A stretch of 64,000 nucleotides of DNA from Nocardioides immobilis (GTDB taxonomy: Bacteria; Actinomycetota; Actinomycetes; Propionibacteriales; Nocardioidaceae), in the NCBI RefSeq assembly GCF_003515065.1, contig NZ_QXGH01000018.1, positions 62,001-126,000 of the forward strand. The letters are read 5' to 3'. How positions within the stretch are numbered: the first letter of the stretch is position 1; the number at the start of each line of letters is the position of its first letter. A program made the position numbers and the translations under genes. The notes below the pieces were generated by a model. The model was not told the DNA's origin, searched no databases, and saw only the letters and a program-made list of their open reading frames with translations. This document shows positions 17,448-25,779 of the stretch, one piece after another.

Positions 17448-18278
17448 ATGAGCGGACTCGAGAGCAAGGTCGCCTTCGTCACCGGGGCGGCGCACGGGCA
17501 GGGACGCTCGCACGCCGTGGGTCTGGCCAAGCAGGGCGTCGACATCATCGCCGTCGATGTTTGCGGCCAGATCCCCCTGGTGCCCTACGCCCTCGGCACC
17601 AAGGAGGAGCTCGACGAGACCGTCGCGCTGGTGCAAGAGGCGGGGCGCCAGGCGATCGGCATCGTCGCGGACGTGCGCGACGGCGCTGCCATCAGCGCGG
17701 CAGCGGTGGCTGGCGAGGAGCACTTCGGCCGCATCGACATCGTGGTCGCCAATGCCGGGGTCAACCTCGACGGAGCCCCGGCGCAGGACATCCCGGACGA
17801 GGCATGGCAGCTGATGCTGGACATCAACCTGACGGGTGTGTGGCACACCGCCCGCAGCACCGTCCCTGCCCTGCTGCGGGCGGGCGGCGGGTCGATCATC
17901 ATGACCAGCTCGGTGGCAGCCCTCCGTCCGTACAGCGGGATCGCGCACTACAACGCGGCCAAGGCCGGGGTCGTGGCACTCATGCAGACCATGGCTCTCG
18001 AGCTGGCACCGCACGGCGTGCGGGTGAACACCCTCAATCCGTCCGCGGTGGAGACGCCCATGATCATGAACGAGGCACTCATGAGGAACTTCGTTCCTGA
18101 GAGCCCGCAGCCGACGCACGAGGAGTTCGCCTCCCGGGCGCAGCTCATCAACGCGATGCCCATCCCCTGGGTTCAGCCGATCGACATCACCAACGCCGTC
18201 ATCTGGCTGGCGTCCGACGAGGCCCGCTACGTCACGGGGGTCGCCCTGCCGATCGACGCCGGCGCGCGGATCAAGTAG
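17448..18278 (+). CDS. Mycofactocin-type SDR family oxidoreductase
   Basis: 276 residues. It has the subfamily's distinctive TGAAHGQGRSHAVGLAKQG N-terminus and an insertion between beta-2 and alpha-3 (YALGTKEELDETVALVQ), which traps NAD so that the cofactor does not exchange and an external carrier, mycofactocin, must re-oxidise it. ANAG and catalytic Ser plus YNAAK are present. It would oxidise a secondary alcohol. Operon with the P450. A paralogue lies at 30458. No mycofactocin biosynthesis gene occurs in this window. Confidence 0.87.
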   Translation: MSGLESKVAFVTGAAHGQGRSHAVGLAKQGVDIIAVDVCGQIPLVPYALGTKEELDETVALVQEAGRQAIGIVADVRDGAAISAAAVAGEEHFGRIDIVVANAGVNLDGAPAQDIPDEAWQLMLDINLTGVWHTARSTVPALLRAGGGSIIMTSSVAALRPYSGIAHYNAAKAGVVALMQTMALELAPHGVRVNTLNPSAVETPMIMNEALMRNFVPESPQPTHEEFASRAQLINAMPIPWVQPIDITNAVIWLASDEARYVTGVALPIDAGARIK

Positions 18279-18292
18279 TACCCACGCGGCCG

Positions 18293-18715
18293 GTGCAACA
18301 TCATTCGCATCAGTTGTCGTCCGCCTCGCTGGTTCGCGAGGCGATCGAGGGCGCTGACCTCAACGCGCTGCAAGTGGCGTTGATCCAGGCCACCGGCGAC
18401 GAGACGTTGGCTGCGATGTAGGTCGAGAAGGTGCCGAACGGCACCGGTCTCGCCCACACCTACCGCGTCTCGGACGCCGACGGCGAGCGGGTCAAGGAGG
18501 CGGCTCTCCGATACTTCGAGTCGCGTCCCCATGCGGAGCCGGAGCTGCCCTCGAAGGAGGAGGCGCGTCGGCTGATGGAGCTCTTCACGGGCGAGAGGCT
18601 GACCGATCGTCAGTTCGCGTTCGGCTACGACGAGCTGGCCCTCGGAGATTTCCCGCACGACTCGCACTGGACCAAGGAGGTCCCAGCCGACCAGGTCGCC
18701 AAGACCCGCTTCACG
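18293..18715 (+). pseudogene. Flavin monooxygenase N-terminal remnant
   Basis: In frame from a possible GTG at 18293, the translation includes SLVREAIEGADLNALQVALI, ATGDETLAAM, then VEKV, then RRLMELFTGERLTDRQFAF. This resembles the N-terminal helical extension of 4-hydroxyacetophenone-monooxygenase-like FMOs. A TAG at 18419-18421 interrupts it in frame, with homology continuing on both sides. The sequence stops being FMO-like at about 18710, where the convergent SnoaL gene begins, so the FAD domain is missing. It is a dead gene by both a nonsense codon and a truncation. It follows the P450-SDR operon and was probably part of it. Confidence 0.7.
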
Positions 18716-19052
18716 CCTGGTGATAGATGCTCAGGACCTGGATCTTCCCGTCCTCGAGCTCGAACACGTCGACACCTTTGAACACACCCTCGTCGAACGT
18801 CGCCTCGAGCACGACCGCAACGGTCGACCCGGCTGACAGCACTGCGAGCAGGGTCACGGGATCGAGGTGAGGCGTGTTCTGGAACCGGGCATCGATATGG
18901 GCTCGAATCACCTCCCTGCCTTCGATCCGCTCACCCGTGGGCATGACGAAGAGCGCGTCCTCGGCATAGAGGTCGTACACCGAAGGGTCGCGCCGGAAGA
19001 TCCGGTCGAAGTACTGGCGGACGATGTCTTCGTTTTCAGGCGACGGGTTCAT
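18711..19052 (-). CDS. Small NTF2/SnoaL-like protein
   Basis: 113 residues, a single SnoaL_2-type cone domain (NEDIVRQYFDRIFRRD, VYDLYAEDALFVMPTG, VDVFELEDGKIQVLSIYHQA). Closely similar over its length to the frameshifted gene at 30042. It lies 84 bases after the F420-type oxidoreductase on the same strand. Function unassigned; the family includes ketosteroid isomerase-like and limonene-epoxide-hydrolase-like enzymes. Confidence 0.78.
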   Translation of the reverse strand: MNPSPENEDIVRQYFDRIFRRDPSVYDLYAEDALFVMPTGERIEGREVIRAHIDARFQNTPHLDPVTLLAVLSAGSTVAVVLEATFDEGVFKGVDVFELEDGKIQVLSIYHQA

Positions 19053-19136
19053 CCACCGATCCTTTGCGTTCGTTCACCGGTGATCGTGGCAGGAGCGGTC
19101 CGGGCGGCATCTGCGACTCGGCCGGAACCGTGCCCG

Positions 19137-20054
19137 TCAGCGCGCACTGAGGCCCAGGACGGCGGCCAGTCGCTCCAGCCCAGGCCGGGGATCGGAGGCC
19201 AATTCGTCACCCAGGACCTGGGCGATGACGTGGTCGGCGCCGGCGTCGAGGTGCGCGTCGAGCGCAGCCTTCGCACCGTCAGGTCCCAGGCCGACGAGTG
19301 CCTCAGCCAGCCGATCTGACCCCCCGGGGACGAAGTCGGTGTCGTCGAAGCCCTGCCGGCGCCACGAAGCGCGGTAGTTCTCCAGCCCGTCGTAAACGCT
19401 GAGATGCGCGTGCGATCGCCTGAGGTTGGTCGCGGCGTCATCCCCCAGGGTCACGCCGACCTCCGAGACCACCAGCGCGTCCGGGCCGACGATCTCCCGG
19501 GTGTGCGCTGTCTGCTCCGGGAGCACCAGGTAGGGGATCGCTCCATCCGCCACGCGCCCTGAGAGCTCGATCATCTTGGGCCCTAACGCGGCCAGCAACC
19601 GCGGCGGACGGCCCGCCTCCTCGTCGATGAAGCTCGGGACTGCGTCCATCCTCTCCAGGTACGAACGCATCGCGGACAGCGGCTTTCCGTAGTTGAGGCT
19701 GAGCCTGCCCTCGACCTGTTGCGGGTGGCTCACCCCCAGACCGAGCACGAACCGGTCGGGGTACATGGCATGCAGTGCCCGCGCCGCAGCCTCAGCCGCG
19801 ACCGCATCGCGGATGTGGATGTTCGCGATCGCGGTGCCGACGACGATCCGGTCGGTGGCGGACAACATCGCAGCGGCCTGGCTGAAGGACTCCTTGCCGG
19901 CGCCCTCGGGGAGGAAGATCGAGCCGAATCCCAGCGCCTCGACGTCGCGAGCGAGCTGGCAGGCGGCGGGTGTGCTGATGAAGTCCAGGACGCACATCGT
20001 CCCGAACTGCGTCGCGAACTTGAAGTTCGAGCGTCGGGCAGCCTCTGCACTCAC
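19137..20054 (-). CDS. LLM-class F420-dependent oxidoreductase
   Basis: 305 residues, TIM-barrel luciferase-like family. Visible are EALGFGSIFLPEG (about 37), VVGTAIANIHIRD (about 69), the VLGLGVSHPQQVEGR loop (about 103) and a C-terminal LGPDGAKAALDAHLDAGADHV segment. The pattern fits the F420-binding subfamily abundant in mycobacteria and Nocardioides. It would transfer hydride between F420 and an alcohol, ketone or enone. GTG start at 20054 with GAAGG upstream. A candidate operator lies at 20179. fbiC at 44946 supplies the F420 precursor pathway. Confidence 0.85.
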   Translation of the reverse strand: MSAEAARRSNFKFATQFGTMCVLDFISTPAACQLARDVEALGFGSIFLPEGAGKESFSQAAAMLSATDRIVVGTAIANIHIRDAVAAEAAARALHAMYPDRFVLGLGVSHPQQVEGRLSLNYGKPLSAMRSYLERMDAVPSFIDEEAGRPPRLLAALGPKMIELSGRVADGAIPYLVLPEQTAHTREIVGPDALVVSEVGVTLGDDAATNLRRSHAHLSVYDGLENYRASWRRQGFDDTDFVPGGSDRLAEALVGLGPDGAKAALDAHLDAGADHVIAQVLGDELASDPRPGLERLAAVLGLSAR

Positions 20055-20178
20055 GGGGTCACACCCTTCTCTGGTTGGCGGCTCGGTGCTCGTTGCACGC
20101 ACTCGGAGCATCCGGGGCGGACTCGACGGATCGCCTCGAGGACCGCCGGGACCTCCGCACCCAGGAACTGCTTGGAAT

Positions 20179-20194
20179 GTACACAATCTGGCAT
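20179..20194. promoter_or_regulatory. Variant GCAT-type operator upstream of the F420 oxidoreductase
   Basis: GTAC-N8-GCAT, matching the recurrent site in spacing and in one half. It lies 125 bases upstream of the LLM gene start at 20054, in a 200-base intergenic gap. Weaker than the sites at 3823 or 34809. Confidence 0.35.
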
Positions 20195-20254
20195 GTTCTG
20201 ACAAGGTCAATAGTTCCCCAACCGGTCGCTGAGCGCCGGAGCCATCGAGGCGGG

Positions 20255-21070
20255 TCAAGAGCTCGCGAGGAACGCCTCGACAACGCGGGCGCTCTCGGGC
20301 GCATGGTCGAGCAGCCACAGGTGGCCGCCCCCCGGTACCAGGTGCAGCTCGGCCCGGCGCAGGAGGCGCGCCATCAGCCGCGCGTTGAAGGCAGGTGCCA
20401 ACGGGTCGTCGTCACCGCTGAGGATGAGCGTGCGCGCCCGGATCTGACCGAGCCACGGCAGGCTGGTCCAGCCAGTGATGGCGTACAGCTGTTGTGCGTA
20501 GCCGGCTGCAGTGGGCGGCTTGTCGTTCCACAGCCGCAGGGCGCCCCTGCCGTCCAGCTGCCCGTTGCGGTAGTCGCCGCCGTAGATGACCGCAGCTGCT
20601 TCGCGCGTCTTCTCTGGCGTGGAGAACCTGGTCGGACTGAGCATCGCGAGGACCACCTTCAACGACGGCGGGCGTCCACCGGTCCCAGGGACGGTCGAGG
20701 CGAGGACGAGTCGGCGGACCCGGTGGTGGGCGTCGCGGGCGACCTGCTGGGCGAGCGCTCCGCCCCAGGAGTAGCCGAGCAGGTCGACCCGCTGGAGCCC
20801 GAGCTGGTCGAGGATCTCCACCACGATCGAGGCCAGACCCTTCATCCGGACTCGTCGCGGCAGCGGGTCGGTCGAGCCGGCCCCGGGAGCGTCGAACATG
20901 ACCAGCCGCCGGGCGCCCTGCAGCTCGGCCACCAACGGCTCCCACATGCCGATGTGGCCGCCGATGCCGTTGAGGAGGACGAGCTCGGGGCCTGAGCCCC
21001 GGAGATGGACCCGGATCTCGGTTGGCCCTACCTTCACGAGCCGGCGTTCCGGCCGGGGTCCGACGTCCAT
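20255..21070 (-). CDS. Alpha/beta hydrolase, PHA-depolymerase-like
   Basis: 271 residues. LLNGIGGHIGMW (about 32) is the oxyanion region, GYSWGGALAQQVA (about 98) holds the nucleophile Ser, SGDDDPLAP the Asp, and PGGGHLWLLD the His. The NGIG and SWGGALAQQ motifs are those of intracellular medium-chain poly(3-hydroxyalkanoate) depolymerases (PhaZ type). The context agrees: it is divergent from acetoacetyl-CoA synthetase and close to PHA synthase and a second depolymerase. A general esterase is the alternative. Confidence 0.72.
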   Translation of the reverse strand: MDVGPRPERRLVKVGPTEIRVHLRGSGPELVLLNGIGGHIGMWEPLVAELQGARRLVMFDAPGAGSTDPLPRRVRMKGLASIVVEILDQLGLQRVDLLGYSWGGALAQQVARDAHHRVRRLVLASTVPGTGGRPPSLKVVLAMLSPTRFSTPEKTREAAAVIYGGDYRNGQLDGRGALRLWNDKPPTAAGYAQQLYAITGWTSLPWLGQIRARTLILSGDDDPLAPAFNARLMARLLRRAELHLVPGGGHLWLLDHAPESARVVEAFLASS

Positions 21071-21089
21071 GCGCCCAGTCTGTCACTCG

Positions 21090-21105
21090 AATCAATCACT
21101 TGATT
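21090..21105. promoter_or_regulatory. Candidate TetR operator, perfect inverted repeat
   Basis: AATCAA, four bases, TTGATT: a perfect six-base inverted repeat in the divergent promoter between the depolymerase-like gene (start 21070) and acetoacetyl-CoA synthetase (start 21141). The half TCACTTGATT recurs at 24535 and, with one change, at 25712, in front of two other PHA genes. Confidence 0.55.
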
Positions 21106-21140
21106 GCTTTGGGTTTGCCCCGCCGCCATACTTGCCCGTC

Positions 21141-23189
21141 ATGAACTCGCCGCTCACGGAATCGCCACTCGAGGACGCCGGCGCCCAAACCGACGCGCAG
21201 GCCGACCCGCGCCACCGAGATGACGGGGCGGCGCGGCTGGTCTGGTCCCCCGACCCACGGGACGCCGCCGGGTCACAGGTCGGCCGCTTCCTGGAGTGGC
21301 TGCGCCGCGAGCGCGAGCAAGCCGTCGAGGGGTACGAGGAGCTGTGGCGCTGGTCGGTCGAGGAGCCCGAGGAGTTCTGGGCGGCCGTGTGGGCCTACTT
21401 CGAGGTGGAGGCGAGCGTCCCCTACGAGCGGGTGCTCACCGACCGTGACATGCCGGGCGCGCGGTGGTTCACCGGTGCTCGCCTGAACTACGCGGCCCAC
21501 GTGCTGCGGACCGGTGCCGACGACGCGGTGGCGGTCGTGGCGCTCGACGAGGACGGCGCGCCCGAGGAGATGACCTGGGGAGCCCTCCGCGGCCAGGTGG
21601 GCGCCTTCGCAGCCGCCCTGCGCGAGCTGGGCGTGCGCCCAGGGGACCGCGTCGCGGGCTATCTTCCGAACATCCCGGCGGCTGTGGTCGCGATGCTGGC
21701 GACCACCGGCATCGGCGCTGTGTGGACCGCGGTCTCGCCTGACTTCGGAACCCGCAGCGTCCTGGACCGCCTCGGACAGGTCGAGCCGACGGTGCTGGTC
21801 GCGGTCGACGGCTACCGTTTCAACGGCCGGCACCACGACCGCACCGACACCGTGGCCGAGTTGGTCGAGTCGCTTCCCTCGGTGCGGCGCACGATCCTGG
21901 TGCGCTCACAGCAGGACCAGCCGCTGCCCTCCCTGGTTCACACCCTGCTGTACGAGGACCTGGTGGCCGTGCCCCGTGCGCTCGAGCCCGTCCACGTGGA
22001 CGCCGACCACCCGCTGTGGATCCTTTTCTCCTCCGGCACGACCGGGAAGCCGAAGGGGATCGTGCAGTCGCACGCCGGCATCCTGCTGGAGCACCTGAAG
22101 TCCCTAGGGCTCTGCCTGGACCTCGGCCCCGGCGATCGCTACTTCTTCCACAGCTCGACGAGCTGGATGGCGTGGAACTTCCTGGTCGGCGGCCTGCTCC
22201 ACGGCGCGACGATCGTCCTGTACAGCGGCAGCCCGAGCCATGACGGGGTCGACCGGTTGTGGCGACGGGCAGCCGAGGTGCGCGCCACCGTGCTGGGGAT
22301 GGGGGCGGCCTACGCCAACGCGTGCGCCAAGGCAGGCGTTCGGCTCGGCGATCTCGACCTGCACTGCTTGCGGACAGTCATCCCGACCGGCGCGCCGCTG
22401 CCGCTGGGCGGTTGGCAGTGGCTGGTCGACGAGCTGCCGGCGCGCGCACGCATCGACGCGATCTGTGGCGGCACCGACGTGTGCACGGTCTTCTTCGGCG
22501 GCAGCCCGCTGCTGCCGGTCCGCTTCGGGCGGATCTCCGGTCGCTGGCTCGGGGTCGACGCCCATGCGTACGACGAGTCCGGCCAGGAAGTGGTGGGTGG
22601 CGTGGGCGAGTTCGTGGTCACCACCCCGATGCCCTCCATGCCGGTCGAGTTCTGGAACGACCCGGACGGCGCCCGGCTGCGCGCAGTCTATTTCTCGGCG
22701 TACCCCGGGATCTGGTCGCAGGGCGACTGGATCGTCATCGACACCGACGGCACGGTGCAGGTGCTCGGACGGTCCGACGCGACCCTCAACCGCGGTGGGG
22801 TCCGGCTGGGCTCAGCCGACATCTACACCCTGGTGGAGGGCCAGGCCGAGGTGGCGGACAGCCTGGTCGTCGGCGTGGAGCTGCCGGACGGCGAGTACTA
22901 CATGCCGATGTTCATCGTGCCAAGCGAGGGCGCGGTCATCGACGACGGACTCCGTGAGCGGCTCAGCTCCACCATTCGCGCCGAGCTCTCGCCGCGCCAC
23001 GTGCCGGATGCCATCATCGAGGTCCCCGGCCTGCCGCGAACCCTGACCGGCAAGAAGCTGGAGATCCCCGTCAAGCGGATCCTCCAGGGCCGCTCTGCCG
23101 CCGAGACGGTCTCCACGGGATCGATCGACCACCCCGAGCTGTTGGCCTGGTTCGAGCGGTTCGCGCTCGACCGGGCCCGGGCGGGGTGA
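21141..23189 (+). CDS. aacS: Acetoacetyl-CoA synthetase
   Basis: 682 residues, the characteristic length of acetoacetate-CoA ligases, which carry an N-terminal ACAS_N extension (FWAAVWAYFEV at about 83, GARWFTGARLNYA at about 105). FSSGTTGKPKGIVQSH (about 295) is the ATP-binding loop. TSWMAWNFLVGGLL and CGGTDVCTVFFGG are AacS-specific stretches. LTGKKLEIPVK at the end contains the catalytic Lys. It converts acetoacetate to acetoacetyl-CoA, feeding PHA turnover products back into metabolism. ATG at 21141, 36 bases past the inverted repeat. Confidence 0.9.
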   Translation: MNSPLTESPLEDAGAQTDAQADPRHRDDGAARLVWSPDPRDAAGSQVGRFLEWLRREREQAVEGYEELWRWSVEEPEEFWAAVWAYFEVEASVPYERVLTDRDMPGARWFTGARLNYAAHVLRTGADDAVAVVALDEDGAPEEMTWGALRGQVGAFAAALRELGVRPGDRVAGYLPNIPAAVVAMLATTGIGAVWTAVSPDFGTRSVLDRLGQVEPTVLVAVDGYRFNGRHHDRTDTVAELVESLPSVRRTILVRSQQDQPLPSLVHTLLYEDLVAVPRALEPVHVDADHPLWILFSSGTTGKPKGIVQSHAGILLEHLKSLGLCLDLGPGDRYFFHSSTSWMAWNFLVGGLLHGATIVLYSGSPSHDGVDRLWRRAAEVRATVLGMGAAYANACAKAGVRLGDLDLHCLRTVIPTGAPLPLGGWQWLVDELPARARIDAICGGTDVCTVFFGGSPLLPVRFGRISGRWLGVDAHAYDESGQEVVGGVGEFVVTTPMPSMPVEFWNDPDGARLRAVYFSAYPGIWSQGDWIVIDTDGTVQVLGRSDATLNRGGVRLGSADIYTLVEGQAEVADSLVVGVELPDGEYYMPMFIVPSEGAVIDDGLRERLSSTIRAELSPRHVPDAIIEVPGLPRTLTGKKLEIPVKRILQGRSAAETVSTGSIDHPELLAWFERFALDRARAG

Positions 23190-23204
23190 CGTCACTCGGC
23201 AGCC

Positions 23205-24446
23205 TCAGTCCTCACCCGCCGGTGGCAGGGCCGCCTCGGCGACGAAGTCGCGGATCTGGGGGTAGATCTCGCGCTCGAAGGTCGACCCGGCGAACACCCC
23301 GTAGTGCCCTACCCCTTCTTGGAGGAGGTGGCGTCGACGTCCTGGCGGGATCCCCGTGCACAGCGCGTGCGCGGCATGGGTCTGCCCGGGGGTGCACATC
23401 TCGTCCAGCGCACCCTCGATGGTGAACAGCGCGGAGTCGATCAGCGACGGGTCAACTGCCCGACCCCGCCAGGTGAACCTGCCCTGCGGCAGGTCGTTGT
23501 CTTGGAAGATCCGTTGCGCGGTCTCGAGGTAGAACTCTCCCGCGATGTCGAGGACCGCAAAGTACTCCCGATAGAAGTCCAGAGTCTTCTGTGCTTGTTC
23601 GGCATCGCCCCGGGTGAGGTCGCGGAAGAGCCCTCGAAAAGCGTCGACGTGACGACGCGGGTCCATCGCCATGAAGCCGCTCACCTGCGCGAAGCCGGGG
23701 TAGACCCGACGGCCGGCACCGGCAAACTGTCTCGGTACGTCGTGGAGCATGGTGCGGCCCAGCATCGGGATCGACTGCCGTTGGGCGAACCGACTGATCC
23801 GGCTCGGGTTGACCGTGGTGTCGACGGGGCCCGCGAGGAGCATCAGGCTGCTCGGCCGGGCGGGGTCGCCGTCCTGCGTCATCACCGATGCGGCCACCAG
23901 GCACGCGACGGCGGGCTGGCACACCGACAAGACGTGGGTGCCCGGTCCCATCTCGCGCAGGAAGTCCACGAGATGGGCGATGTAGTCGTCCAGGCCGAAC
24001 GGACCAGCTGAGGCCGGGACGTCCCGGGCGTTGTGCCAGTCGGCCACGTAGACGTCGTGGTCGGCGAGCATGGTCGACACCGTCGCTCGGACCAGCGTCG
24101 CGAAGTGGCCGGCGAGGCCGGGCACGATCAGCACCTTCGGCTGGGCGCGCGAGCTGCCGTCGGCCTTGGCGAACCGGATCAGCGACGCGAACGGCGTGCG
24201 GGCCACGAGCTCCTCGTGCACGTCGACGTCGACGCCTCCGGACATCACCGAGCGGACCCCGAAGTCGGGGCGGTCGTGAGTCAGTCGGAGCGCGCCCACG
24301 ACGTCGGCAGCCGCGAGCGCCGCCCGGACGCCGTAGGACGCACGCAGCGACGCCGGCAGGCAGCGCAAGCCCGCGACCGGCACCTCCAGACCCTCGATCC
24401 ACAGGTCTAGCGCCGTACGGCGCAGCTCGTAGGCCTCGTAGAGCAT
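23205..24446 (-). CDS. phaZ: Intracellular polyhydroxyalkanoate depolymerase
   Basis: 413 residues, family length. The active site is a Cys in place of Ser: SVCQPAVAC at about 174-182 with the nucleophile at 176, as in the Cupriavidus PhaZ1 class. IVPGLAGHFATLVR (about 107) and VADWHNARDVP (about 134) are class signatures, and the C-terminal VGHYGVFAGSTFEREIYPQI carries the His. It degrades intracellular PHB granules to hydroxybutyrate oligomers. It converges with acetoacetyl-CoA synthetase (15-base gap) and is divergent from the phasin-like gene, with a shared candidate operator between. Confidence 0.9.
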   Translation of the reverse strand: MLYEAYELRRTALDLWIEGLEVPVAGLRCLPASLRASYGVRAALAAADVVGALRLTHDRPDFGVRSVMSGGVDVDVHEELVARTPFASLIRFAKADGSSRAQPKVLIVPGLAGHFATLVRATVSTMLADHDVYVADWHNARDVPASAGPFGLDDYIAHLVDFLREMGPGTHVLSVCQPAVACLVAASVMTQDGDPARPSSLMLLAGPVDTTVNPSRISRFAQRQSIPMLGRTMLHDVPRQFAGAGRRVYPGFAQVSGFMAMDPRRHVDAFRGLFRDLTRGDAEQAQKTLDFYREYFAVLDIAGEFYLETAQRIFQDNDLPQGRFTWRGRAVDPSLIDSALFTIEGALDEMCTPGQTHAAHALCTGIPPGRRRHLLQEGVGHYGVFAGSTFEREIYPQIRDFVAEAALPPAGED

Positions 24447-24527
24447 GGCGGTCTCCTCGATTCCCTGCTCATCGTCCCCGCACCCAATCGGACGGACACG
24501 GGTGCTCGACATGCTGGTTGGCCCTAG

Positions 24528-24548
24528 GATTGGTTCACTTGATTCATT
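24528..24548. promoter_or_regulatory. Candidate TetR operator in the phaZ/phasin promoter
   Basis: Contains TCACTTGATT at 24535-24544, identical to the right half of the element at 21090, with a weaker left half. Located between phaZ (start 24446) and the phasin-like gene (start 24578). Confidence 0.45.
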
Positions 24549-24577
24549 CTGACAGCACAACGAAACGGAGGCCCGTC

Positions 24578-24937
24578 ATGGGCTGGGTCTCGACGTGGCA
24601 CCACGAGCTGGGCCGATTCACGGTCGCGGCCGCCCGGACCACCCAGGCGGCCGCGATCGGAGCGCTGGACCGGGCGCTGGGGTCCCCCGGCTCTCTCGTC
24701 GGCCGGGCGAGCCGGCTGCGCCACCTCCAGCTCGACCTCCTCGAGCGCATCGTCGATCCCGCGGAGGTCATGGAGGAGACCTACGAGACGGTCGAGCGGC
24801 TGGTCGCGCTCCACCACGAGTTCGCCAGGCGGGTCGTCGAGGTGGTCGACACCCGCGATGACGCGTCGCCGTTATCGGTCGACCGCGAACGCTTGGCCTC
24901 GGTCTCCTACCTGTCGACTGCTCCGGTCCGCGGCTGA
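24578..24937 (+). CDS. Phasin-like small helical protein
   Basis: 119 residues, strongly helical with heptad-like Leu/Val spacing (SRLRHLQLDLLERIVDPAEV, ETVERLVALHHEFARRVVEV), no signal peptide and no Cys. A good ribosome site (ACGGAGG) precedes the ATG at 24578. Size, helix content and position between depolymerase and synthase genes suggest a granule-surface phasin. No phasin signature can be identified with certainty, so the call rests on context. Confidence 0.55.
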   Translation: MGWVSTWHHELGRFTVAAARTTQAAAIGALDRALGSPGSLVGRASRLRHLQLDLLERIVDPAEVMEETYETVERLVALHHEFARRVVEVVDTRDDASPLSVDRERLASVSYLSTAPVRG

Positions 24938-24964
24938 CGACGAACAAGCATCGTTCGAGCTGGT

Positions 24965-25582
24965 TCAGGCCGACTCGGTCGCGAGCCCTGGCCGCAGCAC
25001 GGCCTCGAGGCCGGCGCTGAGGAACTCGAACAGCAGCTCTGCGTCGGCGGCTGCCCGGTCACTGCCCGTTCCTGCTCGGGCGAGCTGGTTCAGGAGCATC
25101 GTCACGCACATGCGCAGCGCCCGGTCCACCTCTGCCGGCGTCGCATCGGGGAAGACCCGAGCCGCAGCGTCCCGCGTCGACCGAGCGGACGGGCCGTCGA
25201 GGATGCGCCCGGGGTCGTCCTCCACGAGCCTGCTGACGAGCCGCACCCACTGCGGCCCGGTCTCGGAGTGGGCCGCGACCAGGTCGAGGTAGGGCTGGGC
25301 GAGCATCTCGACGAGGTCGCGGGCGTCCGTGACGCCAGTCGAGGACACCAGGCGTTCGGCCTGCGCCTTGAGCTCCGCGGCGACCACTCCTCCATGCCGG
25401 GCCAGTACGGCCTCGACCAGCGCCTCCTTGGTGCCGAAGTGATAGTGCACCGACGCCGGGCCCAGCCCGGCCTCGCGGTTCACTGCCCGGATCGAGACGG
25501 CATCGACGCCGTGGGTCGCGAACAGTCGCAACGCGGCCGCGACCAGGAGCTCGCGTCCGTCGATGTCACTCCGCCTGCCCAC
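24965..25582 (-). CDS. TetR-family regulator of the PHA module
   Basis: About 205 residues. The N-terminal HTH (ELLVAAALRLFATHGVDAVS, then GLGPASVHYHFGTKEALVEA, residues 9-58) is TetR type, followed by a helical ligand domain. GTG at 25582 is preceded by AGGAAGG. It converges with the phasin-like gene and is divergent from phaC. A GGATC-AAAC-GATCC inverted repeat sits at 25602-25615 over its own leader and may serve autoregulation. The CACTTG elements at phaC, phaZ/phasin and aacS are its most likely targets, by inference. Confidence 0.87.
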   Translation of the reverse strand: MGRRSDIDGRELLVAAALRLFATHGVDAVSIRAVNREAGLGPASVHYHFGTKEALVEAVLARHGGVVAAELKAQAERLVSSTGVTDARDLVEMLAQPYLDLVAAHSETGPQWVRLVSRLVEDDPGRILDGPSARSTRDAAARVFPDATPAEVDRALRMCVTMLLNQLARAGTGSDRAAADAELLFEFLSAGLEAVLRPGLATESA

Positions 25583-25697
25583 TGGAACGCCTTCCTCGAT
25601 CGGATCAAACGATCCTATCGAGCCGGGCCCGCGGCCGCAGGAGAGGGCTTGAACACCGCGCCGCAGACCATTGCTGGGTCTCACCGCAGAGAATAGG

Positions 25698-25718
25698 ATC
25701 AAGTGCACCAATCACTTG
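25698..25718. promoter_or_regulatory. Candidate TetR operator upstream of phaC
   Basis: CAAGTG at 25700-25705 and CACTTG at 25713-25718 form an inverted pair. The right half, TCACTTGCTT, differs by one base from the element at 21096 and 24535. Lies in the divergent tetR/phaC promoter, about 60 bases before phaC. Confidence 0.5.
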
Positions 25719-25779
25719 CTTCACTGATCTCTGGGGTCGGTGCCCCCAGCGCCGACCTCGTGAGGGAAAGGACGACGTG

